Positions 1 through 8,893 of a stretch of 64,000 nucleotides of DNA are shown here, one piece after another. Within the stretch, counting starts at the first letter, position 1. Every line of letters starts with the position of its first letter. Source of the stretch: Deltaproteobacteria bacterium (GTDB lineage Bacteria; Myxococcota_A; Polyangia; Polyangiales; Ga0077539); contig JAUXYJ010000097.1 of assembly GCA_030694465.1 (NCBI GenBank), positions 62,001 to 126,000 of the forward strand, given 5' to 3'. The notes below the pieces were generated by a model. It saw only the letters and a program-made list of their open reading frames with translations, made no database searches and was not told the origin of the DNA. The position numbers and the translations under genes are program-made.

Positions 1-56
1 AGTACGCAAAGCTATTCGCCGACGGCATCGAAGAGCGTGACCGCGCCGAGGCGTGA
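1..56 (+). CDS. possible 3' end of a plus-strand gene (partial)
   Basis: One plus-strand frame (from base 3) is open from the window edge to a TGA at 54-56. It ends in a charged, amphipathic tail, YAKLFADGIEERDRAEA, that looks like a normal protein C-terminus. It would be convergent with pilS, whose stop codon lies 25 bases further on. Only 17 codons are visible, so no family can be named. The minus strand shows no PilR-like start here, so the usual pilS-pilR adjacency is not seen within these 80 bases. Confidence 0.3.
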   Translation, partial: YAKLFADGIEERDRAEA

Positions 57-80
57 GCTCTCGAAATCACTGAGAATTTA

Positions 81-1709
81 CTAGCAGAGCGCTTGCGACT
101 CTGCGGGCGTGAGGGTCACGACGAACTCGGTTCCGCCACCTTCGCGGTCGCGGGCCTCGATGGTCCCGTCGTGTGCTTCGACAATCTGGCGCACGACCGC
201 GAGCCCAAGGCCGGTGCCTTGTGAGCCTTTTTCACTGTAAAAATCCTCGAAAATTCGCTCTTTCGAGTCCCGCGCGATCCCAGGCCCTCGGTCTGCGACG
301 TGCAGCGTAGGCCCGGCGACTTCGCTCTCTGCCCAGACCTCGACGCTACCGCCGGTGGTGGTCACTTGGAGCGCATTGCGCAGGAGGTTCCACAGGACCT
401 GCTGTATCAAATTGCCATCGCAGAGTGCCCAAACGGGCTCGCGCTGCGGACGGGTGAGGACCGTGCTCCCATCGCTGGTCGCCATCCGCAGAAAGCTGTC
501 GACGGCGGATCGAAGGTCGCGGCGGCTCAGCTCGGCGGCGCGTGGCCGCGAGAGGGTCAGCATGTCGCTCACGAGTCGATTGAGCCGCTGGGACTCTTTG
601 AGAACCGTGCCCATGAGCTCGTAGTCCTCTGCGCTGAGGGCAGTGCTCTCTCGCACCAGCTCGACGCAGCCCGAGATCGCGCCCAACGGATTGCGGATCT
701 CATGCGCGAGCCCCGCGGCGAGTCTGCCCAAGCCTGCGAGCCGTTCGTCGCGTTCGGCGCGCACCCGCGCGAGCTCGGCGTCGGTGCGATCTTCAATCAC
801 GACCAAGCGTCCTGACTTTCGGGCATCTCGCAAATCCATTGGCGAAATGCGAAAGTACAGGTGGCGCTTGTTTCCCTCGGTGCCGATGGTCGCTTCGCCG
901 TGGGTCTCGTCGCTCTCGAGCTGTTCGGGCGTCAAAAACGGGAGACATTCGTGCGCGGATTTGCGTCGCAGGGCTTGCGCATCGAGACCGAGCAAGGTCG
1001 CGGCGACGGGGTTGATCCCGTCGATCCGTTGCTGTGGGTCGATGGTGATGAGCCCCACCGGGATCGCCTGCAAGATCTCATCGTGACGGGCCTCGAGCGT
1101 CGCCAGCGCGCCTCCTGCAGCGCGGAGACGCTCGGCGAGGGAGCTCCCAAGGGCAGCGATCAGCGGGATGGCGACGCCGTGCCCCACGAGGTGAATGGCC
1201 AGCTCGTCGCGTGTGAACTCTATCTTCGGCGCGTAGTGCGCGATCCAAGCGGGCCAATGATAGACGTACGAGAGCGTGACCAGCCCGTAGCTCATCGCGC
1301 TCGCGGCTGCGGTGACCCGCGCTTCTCGCGCTCCGAGGACGAGCGCGGCGCTCAACGCGGGGACGGCGACAAAGAACCCGAGCGGTGATCCGGGCCCGCC
1401 TGTGACAAACGCCACGGCGATCCACGCGCCCACATCGAACGCGATCTGGATGGTCGCGAGCCTGGCCAAGTCGCGACCGCGTGAGAGCCACGCTGCGTAC
1501 GCGATGGACGCTGCATAAATCAACGCGATGGTGCCGCTCAGCGCTCCGCTGGGTGCGCCGTTGGCCGCGACGAGGGCGACCGCGAGCACGCCCGTGATCG
1601 CAAAGAGCCGCGCGAATGTGAGGCGCGTGAGGCGCTCGCGGAGCAGCCGATCGTGGTCAAGAGTCCGCGCGGAGAGGGCGCTCTGTGTGCTCTTGGCGAT
1701 CGAAGTCAT
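81..1709 (-). CDS. pilS: PilS-type membrane sensor histidine kinase
   Basis: 542-residue sensor kinase. The N-terminal third holds about six hydrophobic segments (residues ~30-200). A PAS-like domain follows, then a HisKA dimerisation helix with the phospho-acceptor in LAHEIRNPLG, and a HATPase_c domain with the N box (NLLRNALQ), G1 box (DRGPGIA) and a GTGLGLAVV G2 box. Polytopic membrane region plus PAS plus HisKA/HATPase is the PilS/NtrB layout. In Myxococcus and Pseudomonas, PilS with the sigma-54 activator PilR controls pilin transcription. The gene follows pilC with a 30-base gap, so the two are probably co-transcribed. No response regulator is visible in the 80 bases left downstream. 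The PilS name rests on architecture and neighbourhood; membership of the HisKA family is certain. Confidence 0.85.
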   Translation of the reverse strand: MTSIAKSTQSALSARTLDHDRLLRERLTRLTFARLFAITGVLAVALVAANGAPSGALSGTIALIYAASIAYAAWLSRGRDLARLATIQIAFDVGAWIAVAFVTGGPGSPLGFFVAVPALSAALVLGAREARVTAAASAMSYGLVTLSYVYHWPAWIAHYAPKIEFTRDELAIHLVGHGVAIPLIAALGSSLAERLRAAGGALATLEARHDEILQAIPVGLITIDPQQRIDGINPVAATLLGLDAQALRRKSAHECLPFLTPEQLESDETHGEATIGTEGNKRHLYFRISPMDLRDARKSGRLVVIEDRTDAELARVRAERDERLAGLGRLAAGLAHEIRNPLGAISGCVELVRESTALSAEDYELMGTVLKESQRLNRLVSDMLTLSRPRAAELSRRDLRSAVDSFLRMATSDGSTVLTRPQREPVWALCDGNLIQQVLWNLLRNALQVTTTGGSVEVWAESEVAGPTLHVADRGPGIARDSKERIFEDFYSEKGSQGTGLGLAVVRQIVEAHDGTIEARDREGGGTEFVVTLTPAESQALC

Positions 1710-1739
1710 GGGGTGGAGAAGGTGCCGCGCTGCGGGGAC

Positions 1740-2951
1740 TTAGTCGGACTTGACCTTGCCTGCGATTTCGAAGATCGGGAGATACATCGCGATGATCATC
1801 ACGCCGCATACGCCGCCGATGACGACCATCATGAGGGGCTCGAGGAGCGAGGTCATGGCGGCTACGGCGACGTCGACCTCTTCTTCATAAAAGTCTGCAA
1901 TTTTGTTGAGCATCGTGTCGAGCGCGCCGGTCTGTTCGCCCACGCCGATCATCTGGACCACCATGGACGGAAACACTTTGGTCTCTCCGAGCGGCTCGGC
2001 CAGGTTGCGTCCCTCAGAGATCCTCAGTCGGGCGTTGAGGATGGCCTTCTCGACCACGACGTTTCCTGAGCTTGACGCGACGATTTCGAGCGCGTCCAAG
2101 ATCGGGACACCTGACGAGAGCAGCGTCCCCAGGGTCCGGGTAAACCGCGCGACGGCGATCTTGCGCATCACGGGACCCAAGATGGGCATCTCGAGGAGCA
2201 ATCGGTGTGCGAATTCGCGGCCTGCTGGCTGGCGGTACCCATACGAGAGACCCGTGCCTAAGAGCACTAGGCCGACAAAGACAAAGGGAAACCAGCCGAC
2301 AAATCCCTCTGAAATATTGATGACAAATTGGGTAAGCGCCGGCAGCTGATCGGCCGCGCCAAAGTCGGCGAACATCTTCTTGAACGTCGGGATAACCCAG
2401 GTCAAAAGCACGCTAATCACCAGCACAGCGATCCCGAGAATCGCTGCGGGATACACCATCGCGCCGCGCACTTGGCGAGCGAGCTTCACGCGCTTCTCGA
2501 TGTAGATTGCGAGCCGATTGAGGATGGTGTCGAGGATGCCGCCCATTTCGCCTGCGCGGATGAGATTGCAGAACAAGTGGTCGAACACCTTGGGGTGTCT
2601 CGCGAGCGACTCGCTGAAGTTCTTGCCCTGCTCGACGTGGCTCTTGACGTCTCGAAGAATGCCCGCGAAGAACGGGTTGTCGTTCTGATTCGAGAGGATG
2701 TCCAGGCACTGAACCAGGGGCAGGCCTGCGTCAATCATCGTTGAGAATTGCCTGGTAAAAATCACCAAGTCCTTCGGCGTGACGGCTTGCCCAAACGTGA
2801 GGCTAAACTCCCGCGCTTTCTTCTTCACCTGCAGCGGGTTCATCTGCTGCGCGCGAAGCCAGCTCGTCACAGCTTCTTCGTTGTCCGCCTCGCGGAGTCC
2901 ACGTCGGATCTCACCGTTGCGAGTCTTGGCTTCGTAAACGTACTCGGGCAT
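1740..2951 (-). CDS. pilC: type IV pilus inner-membrane platform protein PilC
   Basis: 403 residues, the usual PilC/GspF length. It begins MPEYVYEAKTRNGEIRRG, the typical start, and carries two T2SSF domains (residues ~65-190 and ~270-395). Each domain ends in long hydrophobic helices (near VLVISVLLTWVIPTF and at the C-terminal VVIGGVCGVMIIAMYLPIF). The motif FTRQFSTMIDAGLPLVQCL is the family hallmark. PilC couples the cytoplasmic ATPases PilB and PilT to the growing pilus. It lies just upstream of pilS on the same strand, but is separated from pilT and pilB by a metal-efflux operon and plsC, which is unusual. A possible sigma-70 promoter lies directly upstream. Confidence 0.95.
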   Translation of the reverse strand: MPEYVYEAKTRNGEIRRGLREADNEEAVTSWLRAQQMNPLQVKKKAREFSLTFGQAVTPKDLVIFTRQFSTMIDAGLPLVQCLDILSNQNDNPFFAGILRDVKSHVEQGKNFSESLARHPKVFDHLFCNLIRAGEMGGILDTILNRLAIYIEKRVKLARQVRGAMVYPAAILGIAVLVISVLLTWVIPTFKKMFADFGAADQLPALTQFVINISEGFVGWFPFVFVGLVLLGTGLSYGYRQPAGREFAHRLLLEMPILGPVMRKIAVARFTRTLGTLLSSGVPILDALEIVASSSGNVVVEKAILNARLRISEGRNLAEPLGETKVFPSMVVQMIGVGEQTGALDTMLNKIADFYEEEVDVAVAAMTSLLEPLMMVVIGGVCGVMIIAMYLPIFEIAGKVKSD

Positions 2952-2959
2952 CGCCTGCT

Positions 2960-2989
2960 ATCGTACGGACCCAACCGCATCCAGGTCAA
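2960..2989 (-). promoter_or_regulatory. candidate sigma-70 promoter for pilC-pilS
   Basis: Read on the minus strand there is TTGACC (2989-2984), an 18-base spacer, and TACGAT (2965-2960). The -10 box ends only eight bases before the pilC ATG (2951), so a transcript from it would have almost no leader. The -35 matches the consensus at five of six positions and the -10 at four of six. The rest of the 2952-3190 gap shows no other clear signal. This is pattern matching only. Confidence 0.3.
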
Positions 2990-3190
2990 AAACTAGCGCG
3001 TTCTTCGGGAATTTCTTTGCGGTGGGCGGCGCAGATCGACACCCCCTACATCGCAGCACTTTGGCGACAGCCCGTGCCTCGCCGGTCCGTGACGTTCGCG
3101 ATCACGCGCAGGCCTGACTTGGACCGTTGAGGTGGAAGCCGATGCTGGGGCGTCGCAGCTCGTGATGGAGCGTGCAACATTGTCAAAAGA

Positions 3191-6100
3191 CTACCGTCCG
3201 CTCAAAAACAGCGCTTCCCACTCGGCTTGGCGGAGCTGCGCAAGGAGCTCAAGTTCGCGGAGCTTCGCGGATACAAATCGCTCGTATGCGTCTAGCAGTT
3301 CGTACGCGTTTGAGCGCCCGCCCGTGTAGGCAATGTCGGCTGCTCGCAGCAGCTGATCGTCGAATGAGCCGAGCCTCTGCGCGTGGCTCTCTTGCGCTTG
3401 TCGTCGTCGCTCAACGGCACGGTACGCGGCGCGCACGGACTGCCTCGCCTCGCTCTGTGCGGCCTGTACGCGCTCAAGCGCGCTGAGCGCCCGCAGCTCG
3501 CTCCCCGCGATCGCTCCTTGGCCGCGATCGAGGATGGGCAGAGGCACCGACACGCCCACCATGACGTCGACCTGGCGCTGGTTGACCGCGGGCTCAAATC
3601 CCTGGCCAAACATCACTCCGGCTTGCACTCCGATGCCACCAAACACGCTGCGTCGCTCGACTTCGACCTGTGCTCGCTCGGCCTGGGCGCGCGCGCGGAG
3701 GGCGACGATCTCTGGGCGTTCGAGCGCAGTGCGCTCAGCCTCGGCAAGAGAGGGCAGGGGGACCGGTTGACGAATAGAGCCCTCGGCGTCTCCGACGAGT
3801 ACATCCCCGTCGACACCCAGCGCGACGAGGACAGCGCTTTGCGCTTCGGTCAAGTCGCCCTCGGCGACCGAGAGGGCTGCGTGCTGATCGGCCCACGCGA
3901 GCTGCACGCGCTGTGCGTCGTAGGGCGCCGAGGTGCCCGCGTTGACGCGCGCTGTGACGATCCGCATCACGCGGTCGTAGAGTGCGATCCCAGCGATCAG
4001 CGCGTCCCGGCGTGCGCTGGCTTCGAGTGAGCGTGCATAGGCAAAGCGAATCGCGCGCACGAGCGAGCGGTCGAGCAGGGCGAACTCAGCGTCTGATGCG
4101 ATCACCATGGCTTCGGCCACGCGAGCGCGCGCGGCGGGGACGCCGGCGGTCTCGATCCACTGCGAGATCGCGAGCTGCCCGGTGCCCAAAATTGGGTCGT
4201 ACGAGGTCCACGTCAGTGAGCGTGCATACTGAAATTGGAGCTGCGGATTGGTCCATCGTCCGGCCGCGATGACGTCTTGTCTTGCGGCCCGCGTGGACGT
4301 GTGTTGTGCGCGAAGTGCACGGTGTTGCGTGCGCATGATCGCGACGGCCTGATCGAGCGTCCATGCGTGAGCGCTGCGTGGAGCTAAGAGCCCGCCCAGC
4401 GCAGCGATCGAAGCGCAAAATAGAAGTAAAAATGCTGGCGGACTGAGAGACGCTCCGGCGGGGGTGTCGTCGGGACTCTTGCGCTCGATGAGCTTGTAGA
4501 GGGCCGGCAACAAGAGCAAGACGAGGGGAGTCGCGACTAGCACTCCGCCCACGACGACGAGCGCAAATGGGCGCTGGGTCTCGCTCCCGATGGCGTGCGA
4601 AATCGAGGCAGGCAGCAGCCCAAGCGAGGCGAGCAGGGCTGTGATGAGCACCGCACGCAGCCGCCGCGAGACGCCGTCGACTACGGCGCGGTCTAACGAG
4701 AGCGTGGGATCGGAGGCGCGGAGCTCATCGATGGAGGACACCATGACGAGGCCCGATAGCACGGTCTGGCCGAGCAGCGCGATGAAGCCAACGGCTGCGC
4801 TCACCGAGAGATTTACCTTGGCGAGTGAGAGCGCGAGGATCGCGCCGGGCAGGCACGCGGGGATCGTTGCGAGCACCATCATCGCGCCACGAACGCGACC
4901 GAGCGCCCAGAACAAGAGCAGCCCAATCACCGCGATTGCCACTGGGACGATCACGGCGAGGCGACGCATCGAGCGCTGTTGGTTCTCGAACTCGCCACCC
5001 CAGACGGCGGTCATCCCGGCCGGAATGGCGCGGGCCTGTGCGACGCGTGCTTGTGCCTCGGCAACCACGCTTCCGAGGTCGCGTCCTTCGACGTTGAACT
5101 TGAGGGCGACAAAGCGTCGGCCCTGCGCGCGTTGGATCGCTGCGCGTCCCCAGCCTACGCGGACAGTGGCCAAGACGCCGAGCGTGACGGCGCGGCCAGT
5201 GGGCGTTCGCACTGGGATTTCGCGGATGCGATCGACGCTGCCACGCCACGCTTCGGCAAAGCGCACGACGACGTCCACTTTGCGCTCACCCTGCCAGACC
5301 GACGTGGCGGTGACGCCCCCGAGTGCAGACTCGATGACGTCTTCGACATCGGCCACATTGAGTCCGTGGAGCGCGACCGCGTCCCGGTCAATCTCGATCA
5401 AGAGCTGAGGGACTGTCCCGGTCTGGTAGAGCCCCAGGTCTTTGACGCCGACGACGGGCGCGATGGCACGCTCTGCGGCCTCGGCGGTGCGCACCAAGAG
5501 GTCTAGGTCTTCGCCATAGAGCTTGAGAACGACCTTGCCCTTGATGCCCGAGATGGACTCGAGCACGTTGTCCACGATGGGCTGTGAGAACACGAGCTCG
5601 ATACCCGGAAGCGAGCTCAAGCGTGCGCGGAGCGCGTCGAGCAATTGGGCGCGGCTGCGACCTGTTGTCCACTGCTCTTCGGGATGCAGTGAGACCATGA
5701 TCTGCGCGACGTTCACCGGGGCGGGGTCGGTGCCATCTTCGGGACGCCCGAGCTGAGAGACCGCCTCGCGGACCTCAGAAAATTCAGTCACCATGCGACG
5801 CATCCGTGGCACCAGCCGGGCGCCCTCTTCGAGCGACTGCGAGGCCGGAAAAATCACGGTGATAAACATCCCGCCCTCGTTGAGCTCGGGCAAGAATTCG
5901 CTGCCCAGCTTCGAGCCTGCGAAGCCACCCATTGCGGAGATGCCGAGCACCGCCAACACGACCCAACGCGCGCGACGGATCGCAAAGCGCGCGACATGTT
6001 CGTACCCGCGGCGGAGCACCGTAATGAACTTAGGCTCGCTCCCGTGGTTTGCGTTGGACGCGTGATCCTTGGCTCGGGGCAACACCAGCGCAGCCATCGC

Positions 6101-7546
6101 GGGCACGGCCGTGAGTGTCCACACGAGGGCACCCAAGAGCGCAAAGGCGTACGTCATGGCCATGGGCGCAAAGATGCGTCCCTCGACACGTTGCATCGTG
6201 AAGACCGGCAACAGCGCCGCGGCGATAATGGCGAGAGAAAACACTACGGGACGCACGACCTGGCGCCCCGCTTCGCTCACGACCGACGCGCGGCTGTACT
6301 CGGGGTGTTCGTGTCCGACGTGGTAGGCTGTCTCGATAAAAATCACGGCGCCATCGACCAAGATCCCGAAGTCGATCGCGCCTAACGAGATGAGATTCGC
6401 GGCCATTCCGCGGAGCCTCAGGCCCAAAAACGCCGTGAGCAGCGCGAGGGGGATCACCGCGGCGACGATCAGCGGACCACGCACGCTCTTGAGAAACACC
6501 ATGAGCACGAGGACCACGAGCAGCGCGCCTTCGGCCATGTTGTGCTTGACGGTCGCGAGGGCCCGCGTGATGAGCTCGGTGCGATCGTAGTACGGAACGA
6601 TCCGCGCCCCCCGAGGAGCTAGATCACGATTGAGCTGATCAATCGCAGCATGAACGCCATCGAGCACTCGCGCTGGGTGCGAGTGTCGTCGGAGCAATAC
6701 GATCCCGTGGGGCAGCTCATCTTGTGTCCCGCGACCGATGACACCGCGACGGGGCGCGCTGCCGGCGAGCACGTTTCCGAGATCGCGCATGGTGATGGGC
6801 GGGCCTTCGCGCCCACCGATGGATGTGCGCGCGACGTCGTGTCCGTCTCGCAGATAGCCCACGCCTCGGACGACGTATTCTTCGGCGCCGTGACGAAGGT
6901 AGTGCCCACCGACGGCGCCGTTGGAGCGCGAGAGCGCGGTGACCACATCTGGGACACCGAGCCCGCGGGCGGCCAGCCGGTTAGGATCGAGTTCGACCGA
7001 AAATTGCCGCTGAAATCCGCCCATTGAGACGATGTCTGCGACGCCCGTGACGCGCCTCAGGGCGGGCCCCACGATCCAGTCTTGGAGTGCTCGGCGCTCG
7101 ACCGCGTCGACGCGGGGGCCCTCGACGGTGTAGCGAAAAATCTCACCCACGGGCGAGCTCTCAGGGCCGAGCCGCGCGACGAGCCCGGTGGGCAACTCGA
7201 CCTGACGCAGACGCTCTCCGACGCGCAAACGCGCTGCAAATTCGTCTGCGCCGTCTTCGAACGTCACCGTGATCACCGACAGACCATAGACACTGACCGA
7301 GCGCTGCTCAGAGCTCTCTGGGAGGCCCGCGAGCTCGCGCTCAATCGGGATGGTGACCTGTCGCTCGACCTCTTCGGCGGCGCGGCCGGGCGAGAGCGTG
7401 ATCACTTGCACCTGCGAGTTGGTCACGTCCGGAAAGGCTTCGATCGGGACCTCGGCAAGCTGCGCGATTGCGATCACCGCGAACACCATGGTCAGCGCGA
7501 GCACCGCCCACGGGCGGGCGATCGAGAGTCGTACGAGTTTTTCCAC
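3191..7546 (-). CDS. heavy-metal RND pump fused to outer-membrane factor (CzcA-CzcC fusion)
   Basis: 1451 residues in one frame. Residues ~1-1040 form a complete HME-RND pump of the CzcA/CusA type: it starts MEKLVRLSIARPWAVLALTM, has the IDFGILVDGAV proton-relay segment in TM4, two large periplasmic loops and twelve membrane helices. These pumps export divalent or monovalent metals by proton antiport. After TM12 and a short linker there is a hydrophobic stretch ending in the A-x-A site RSAHA (about residue 1058), which looks like a signal peptide. About 390 residues of a TolC/CzcC outer-membrane factor follow, with the usual paired coiled-coil repeats. No internal start codon separates the two halves. 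czcB lies 51 bases upstream. Metal specificity cannot be read from the sequence. CusA-TolC fusions are known, notably in Bacteroidetes; this one keeps the embedded signal sequence. Confidence 0.9.
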   Translation of the reverse strand: MEKLVRLSIARPWAVLALTMVFAVIAIAQLAEVPIEAFPDVTNSQVQVITLSPGRAAEEVERQVTIPIERELAGLPESSEQRSVSVYGLSVITVTFEDGADEFAARLRVGERLRQVELPTGLVARLGPESSPVGEIFRYTVEGPRVDAVERRALQDWIVGPALRRVTGVADIVSMGGFQRQFSVELDPNRLAARGLGVPDVVTALSRSNGAVGGHYLRHGAEEYVVRGVGYLRDGHDVARTSIGGREGPPITMRDLGNVLAGSAPRRGVIGRGTQDELPHGIVLLRRHSHPARVLDGVHAAIDQLNRDLAPRGARIVPYYDRTELITRALATVKHNMAEGALLVVLVLMVFLKSVRGPLIVAAVIPLALLTAFLGLRLRGMAANLISLGAIDFGILVDGAVIFIETAYHVGHEHPEYSRASVVSEAGRQVVRPVVFSLAIIAAALLPVFTMQRVEGRIFAPMAMTYAFALLGALVWTLTAVPAMAALVLPRAKDHASNANHGSEPKFITVLRRGYEHVARFAIRRARWVVLAVLGISAMGGFAGSKLGSEFLPELNEGGMFITVIFPASQSLEEGARLVPRMRRMVTEFSEVREAVSQLGRPEDGTDPAPVNVAQIMVSLHPEEQWTTGRSRAQLLDALRARLSSLPGIELVFSQPIVDNVLESISGIKGKVVLKLYGEDLDLLVRTAEAAERAIAPVVGVKDLGLYQTGTVPQLLIEIDRDAVALHGLNVADVEDVIESALGGVTATSVWQGERKVDVVVRFAEAWRGSVDRIREIPVRTPTGRAVTLGVLATVRVGWGRAAIQRAQGRRFVALKFNVEGRDLGSVVAEAQARVAQARAIPAGMTAVWGGEFENQQRSMRRLAVIVPVAIAVIGLLLFWALGRVRGAMMVLATIPACLPGAILALSLAKVNLSVSAAVGFIALLGQTVLSGLVMVSSIDELRASDPTLSLDRAVVDGVSRRLRAVLITALLASLGLLPASISHAIGSETQRPFALVVVGGVLVATPLVLLLLPALYKLIERKSPDDTPAGASLSPPAFLLLFCASIAALGGLLAPRSAHAWTLDQAVAIMRTQHRALRAQHTSTRAARQDVIAAGRWTNPQLQFQYARSLTWTSYDPILGTGQLAISQWIETAGVPAARARVAEAMVIASDAEFALLDRSLVRAIRFAYARSLEASARRDALIAGIALYDRVMRIVTARVNAGTSAPYDAQRVQLAWADQHAALSVAEGDLTEAQSAVLVALGVDGDVLVGDAEGSIRQPVPLPSLAEAERTALERPEIVALRARAQAERAQVEVERRSVFGGIGVQAGVMFGQGFEPAVNQRQVDVMVGVSVPLPILDRGQGAIAGSELRALSALERVQAAQSEARQSVRAAYRAVERRRQAQESHAQRLGSFDDQLLRAADIAYTGGRSNAYELLDAYERFVSAKLRELELLAQLRQAEWEALFLSGR

Positions 7547-7597
7547 AGAGAACGCAGGCTTTCTTCAGGACAAATAGGGCGGCGCAGGCTCGCCCGG

Positions 7598-8704
7598 CTA
7601 GAGCGCTTGCTGGGCGCCTGGATCAATCAACAGCGCGCCCTCGACCACGACGGGCTCGTTAGGGAGCAGCCCCTCAAGCACCTGTGCGCGCTCGTTAGAC
7701 TCCGCGCCGACAGTCACCGAGCGACGCTCGAATCCGCCGGCCGCTCTGCGTACAAACAGCGCATAGCCCCCGTCGGCCCGCGTGATGAGGGCGCTCGTGG
7801 GGACGACGACCACTGGCCGCGCGTCGACGTACAGCGTAATTCGCGCTGACATTTCGGGCTTCAATGCGCCGTCGGGGTTATCCAAGACGATCCGGACTGG
7901 CACTGCACGGGACAGCGGATCGATCGCAGCGCCCACTCGCGCGACGGTCCCCGAAAATCTGCGCCCGGGCAGCGCAGGGAGCTCCACTTCGGCGCGCTCG
8001 CCCTGCTGCACCGAGCTCGCCAGCCGCTCAGGAACCGACGCGGTGACCCAGACTCGCGACAGGTCCGCGATGACAAACGCCGGCTCGCCATCCGGCCGCG
8101 ACTCAGCGCCAACATGGAGCGTTCTTCGGATGATGGTGCCCGCCATCGGTGCACGCAGTCCATAGGTCGCTCCGCTGCCTGCTGTTCCCATCGCGGAGAG
8201 TGCAGTGCGTGCACGCGTCTCTTCAGCACGGGACTGCGCAAGCGAAGCCCGCGCCTCGACAAGCTCCCGCTGCGACGCTGCGCCCTCGTGCGCGAGCGCC
8301 TCAACGCGCTGCACCGAGTCTTGCGCCGCCGTTCGCGCGATCCGAGCTTGGATCACCGCTGCGTTAACCCCAGCGATTTCGGGGCTGTAGAGCAGCGCAA
8401 GTAGTGCCTGGGCTGCTACGTGGTCGCCTGTCATCGCGTGGACTCGGACCACGCGCCCTTGGACCGCGGGGACCACCGCAGAGACGCGAGACTCGTCCGC
8501 GCTCACGACCCCTTGGGCCAACACGACCGAACCGCGGTCATCAAGCGCTGCGGGCGCGACACGAACAAAATCGGTGGGTGCGGAGCTCGCGATCGACGGC
8601 TGAGCGCTTGGTTGTGCGCTGTGGGCACAGGCGCCTGACGCGAGCGAGGCCAGCATCCAAAGAGCGCGAAACGAGGCCGAAGAAGATCTGGCGAAGGTCA
8701 TCAC
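7598..8704 (-). CDS. RND periplasmic adaptor (CzcB/CusB-like membrane fusion protein)
   Basis: 368 residues of the HlyD/MFP family. The N-terminus is a signal sequence ending ASLASGAC, so it is probably a lipoprotein with Cys26, although the lipobox is not perfect. Next come a barrel-sandwich (lipoyl-like) half, a helical hairpin rich in Ala, Arg and Glu (residues ~110-170), the second lipoyl half (GLRAPMAGTI), and a beta-barrel with the family motif near LKPEMSARI. It bridges the inner-membrane pump to the outer-membrane channel. It is the first gene of a two-gene operon with the CzcA-CzcC fusion. There is no histidine-rich metal-binding N-terminus like that of some CzcB proteins, so the metal is undetermined. 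Confidence 0.88.
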   Translation of the reverse strand: MMTFARSSSASFRALWMLASLASGACAHSAQPSAQPSIASSAPTDFVRVAPAALDDRGSVVLAQGVVSADESRVSAVVPAVQGRVVRVHAMTGDHVAAQALLALLYSPEIAGVNAAVIQARIARTAAQDSVQRVEALAHEGAASQRELVEARASLAQSRAEETRARTALSAMGTAGSGATYGLRAPMAGTIIRRTLHVGAESRPDGEPAFVIADLSRVWVTASVPERLASSVQQGERAEVELPALPGRRFSGTVARVGAAIDPLSRAVPVRIVLDNPDGALKPEMSARITLYVDARPVVVVPTSALITRADGGYALFVRRAAGGFERRSVTVGAESNERAQVLEGLLPNEPVVVEGALLIDPGAQQAL

Positions 8705-8809
8705 GCGCGAATGAATTCACGATGCGTGCCAATGACGAAATCTCCCGTGAAATTGCTGATCTGACGGCCCATTGTGCTGTCGCTGCGTTGGCACGCGTGC
8801 GCCACGCCT

Positions 8810-8826
8810 TGTATCGCAACGATACA
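8810..8826. promoter_or_regulatory. inverted repeat upstream of czcB, candidate operator
   Basis: A perfect inverted repeat with arms TGTATCG and CGATACA around a CAA spacer. It sits about 105 bases upstream of the czcB start in the 189-base gap 8705-8893. It is the only obvious dyad in that gap and is placed where a repressor or MerR-type activator could act. No metal-responsive regulator gene lies nearby to pair with it. The functional reading is inference. Confidence 0.35.
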
Positions 8827-8893
8827 CTTGCGGGCGCAGAGTCCAATTTTGACTCAACCCCCCAGCACTGTGGCCCCAATCGACCCCACTCGC

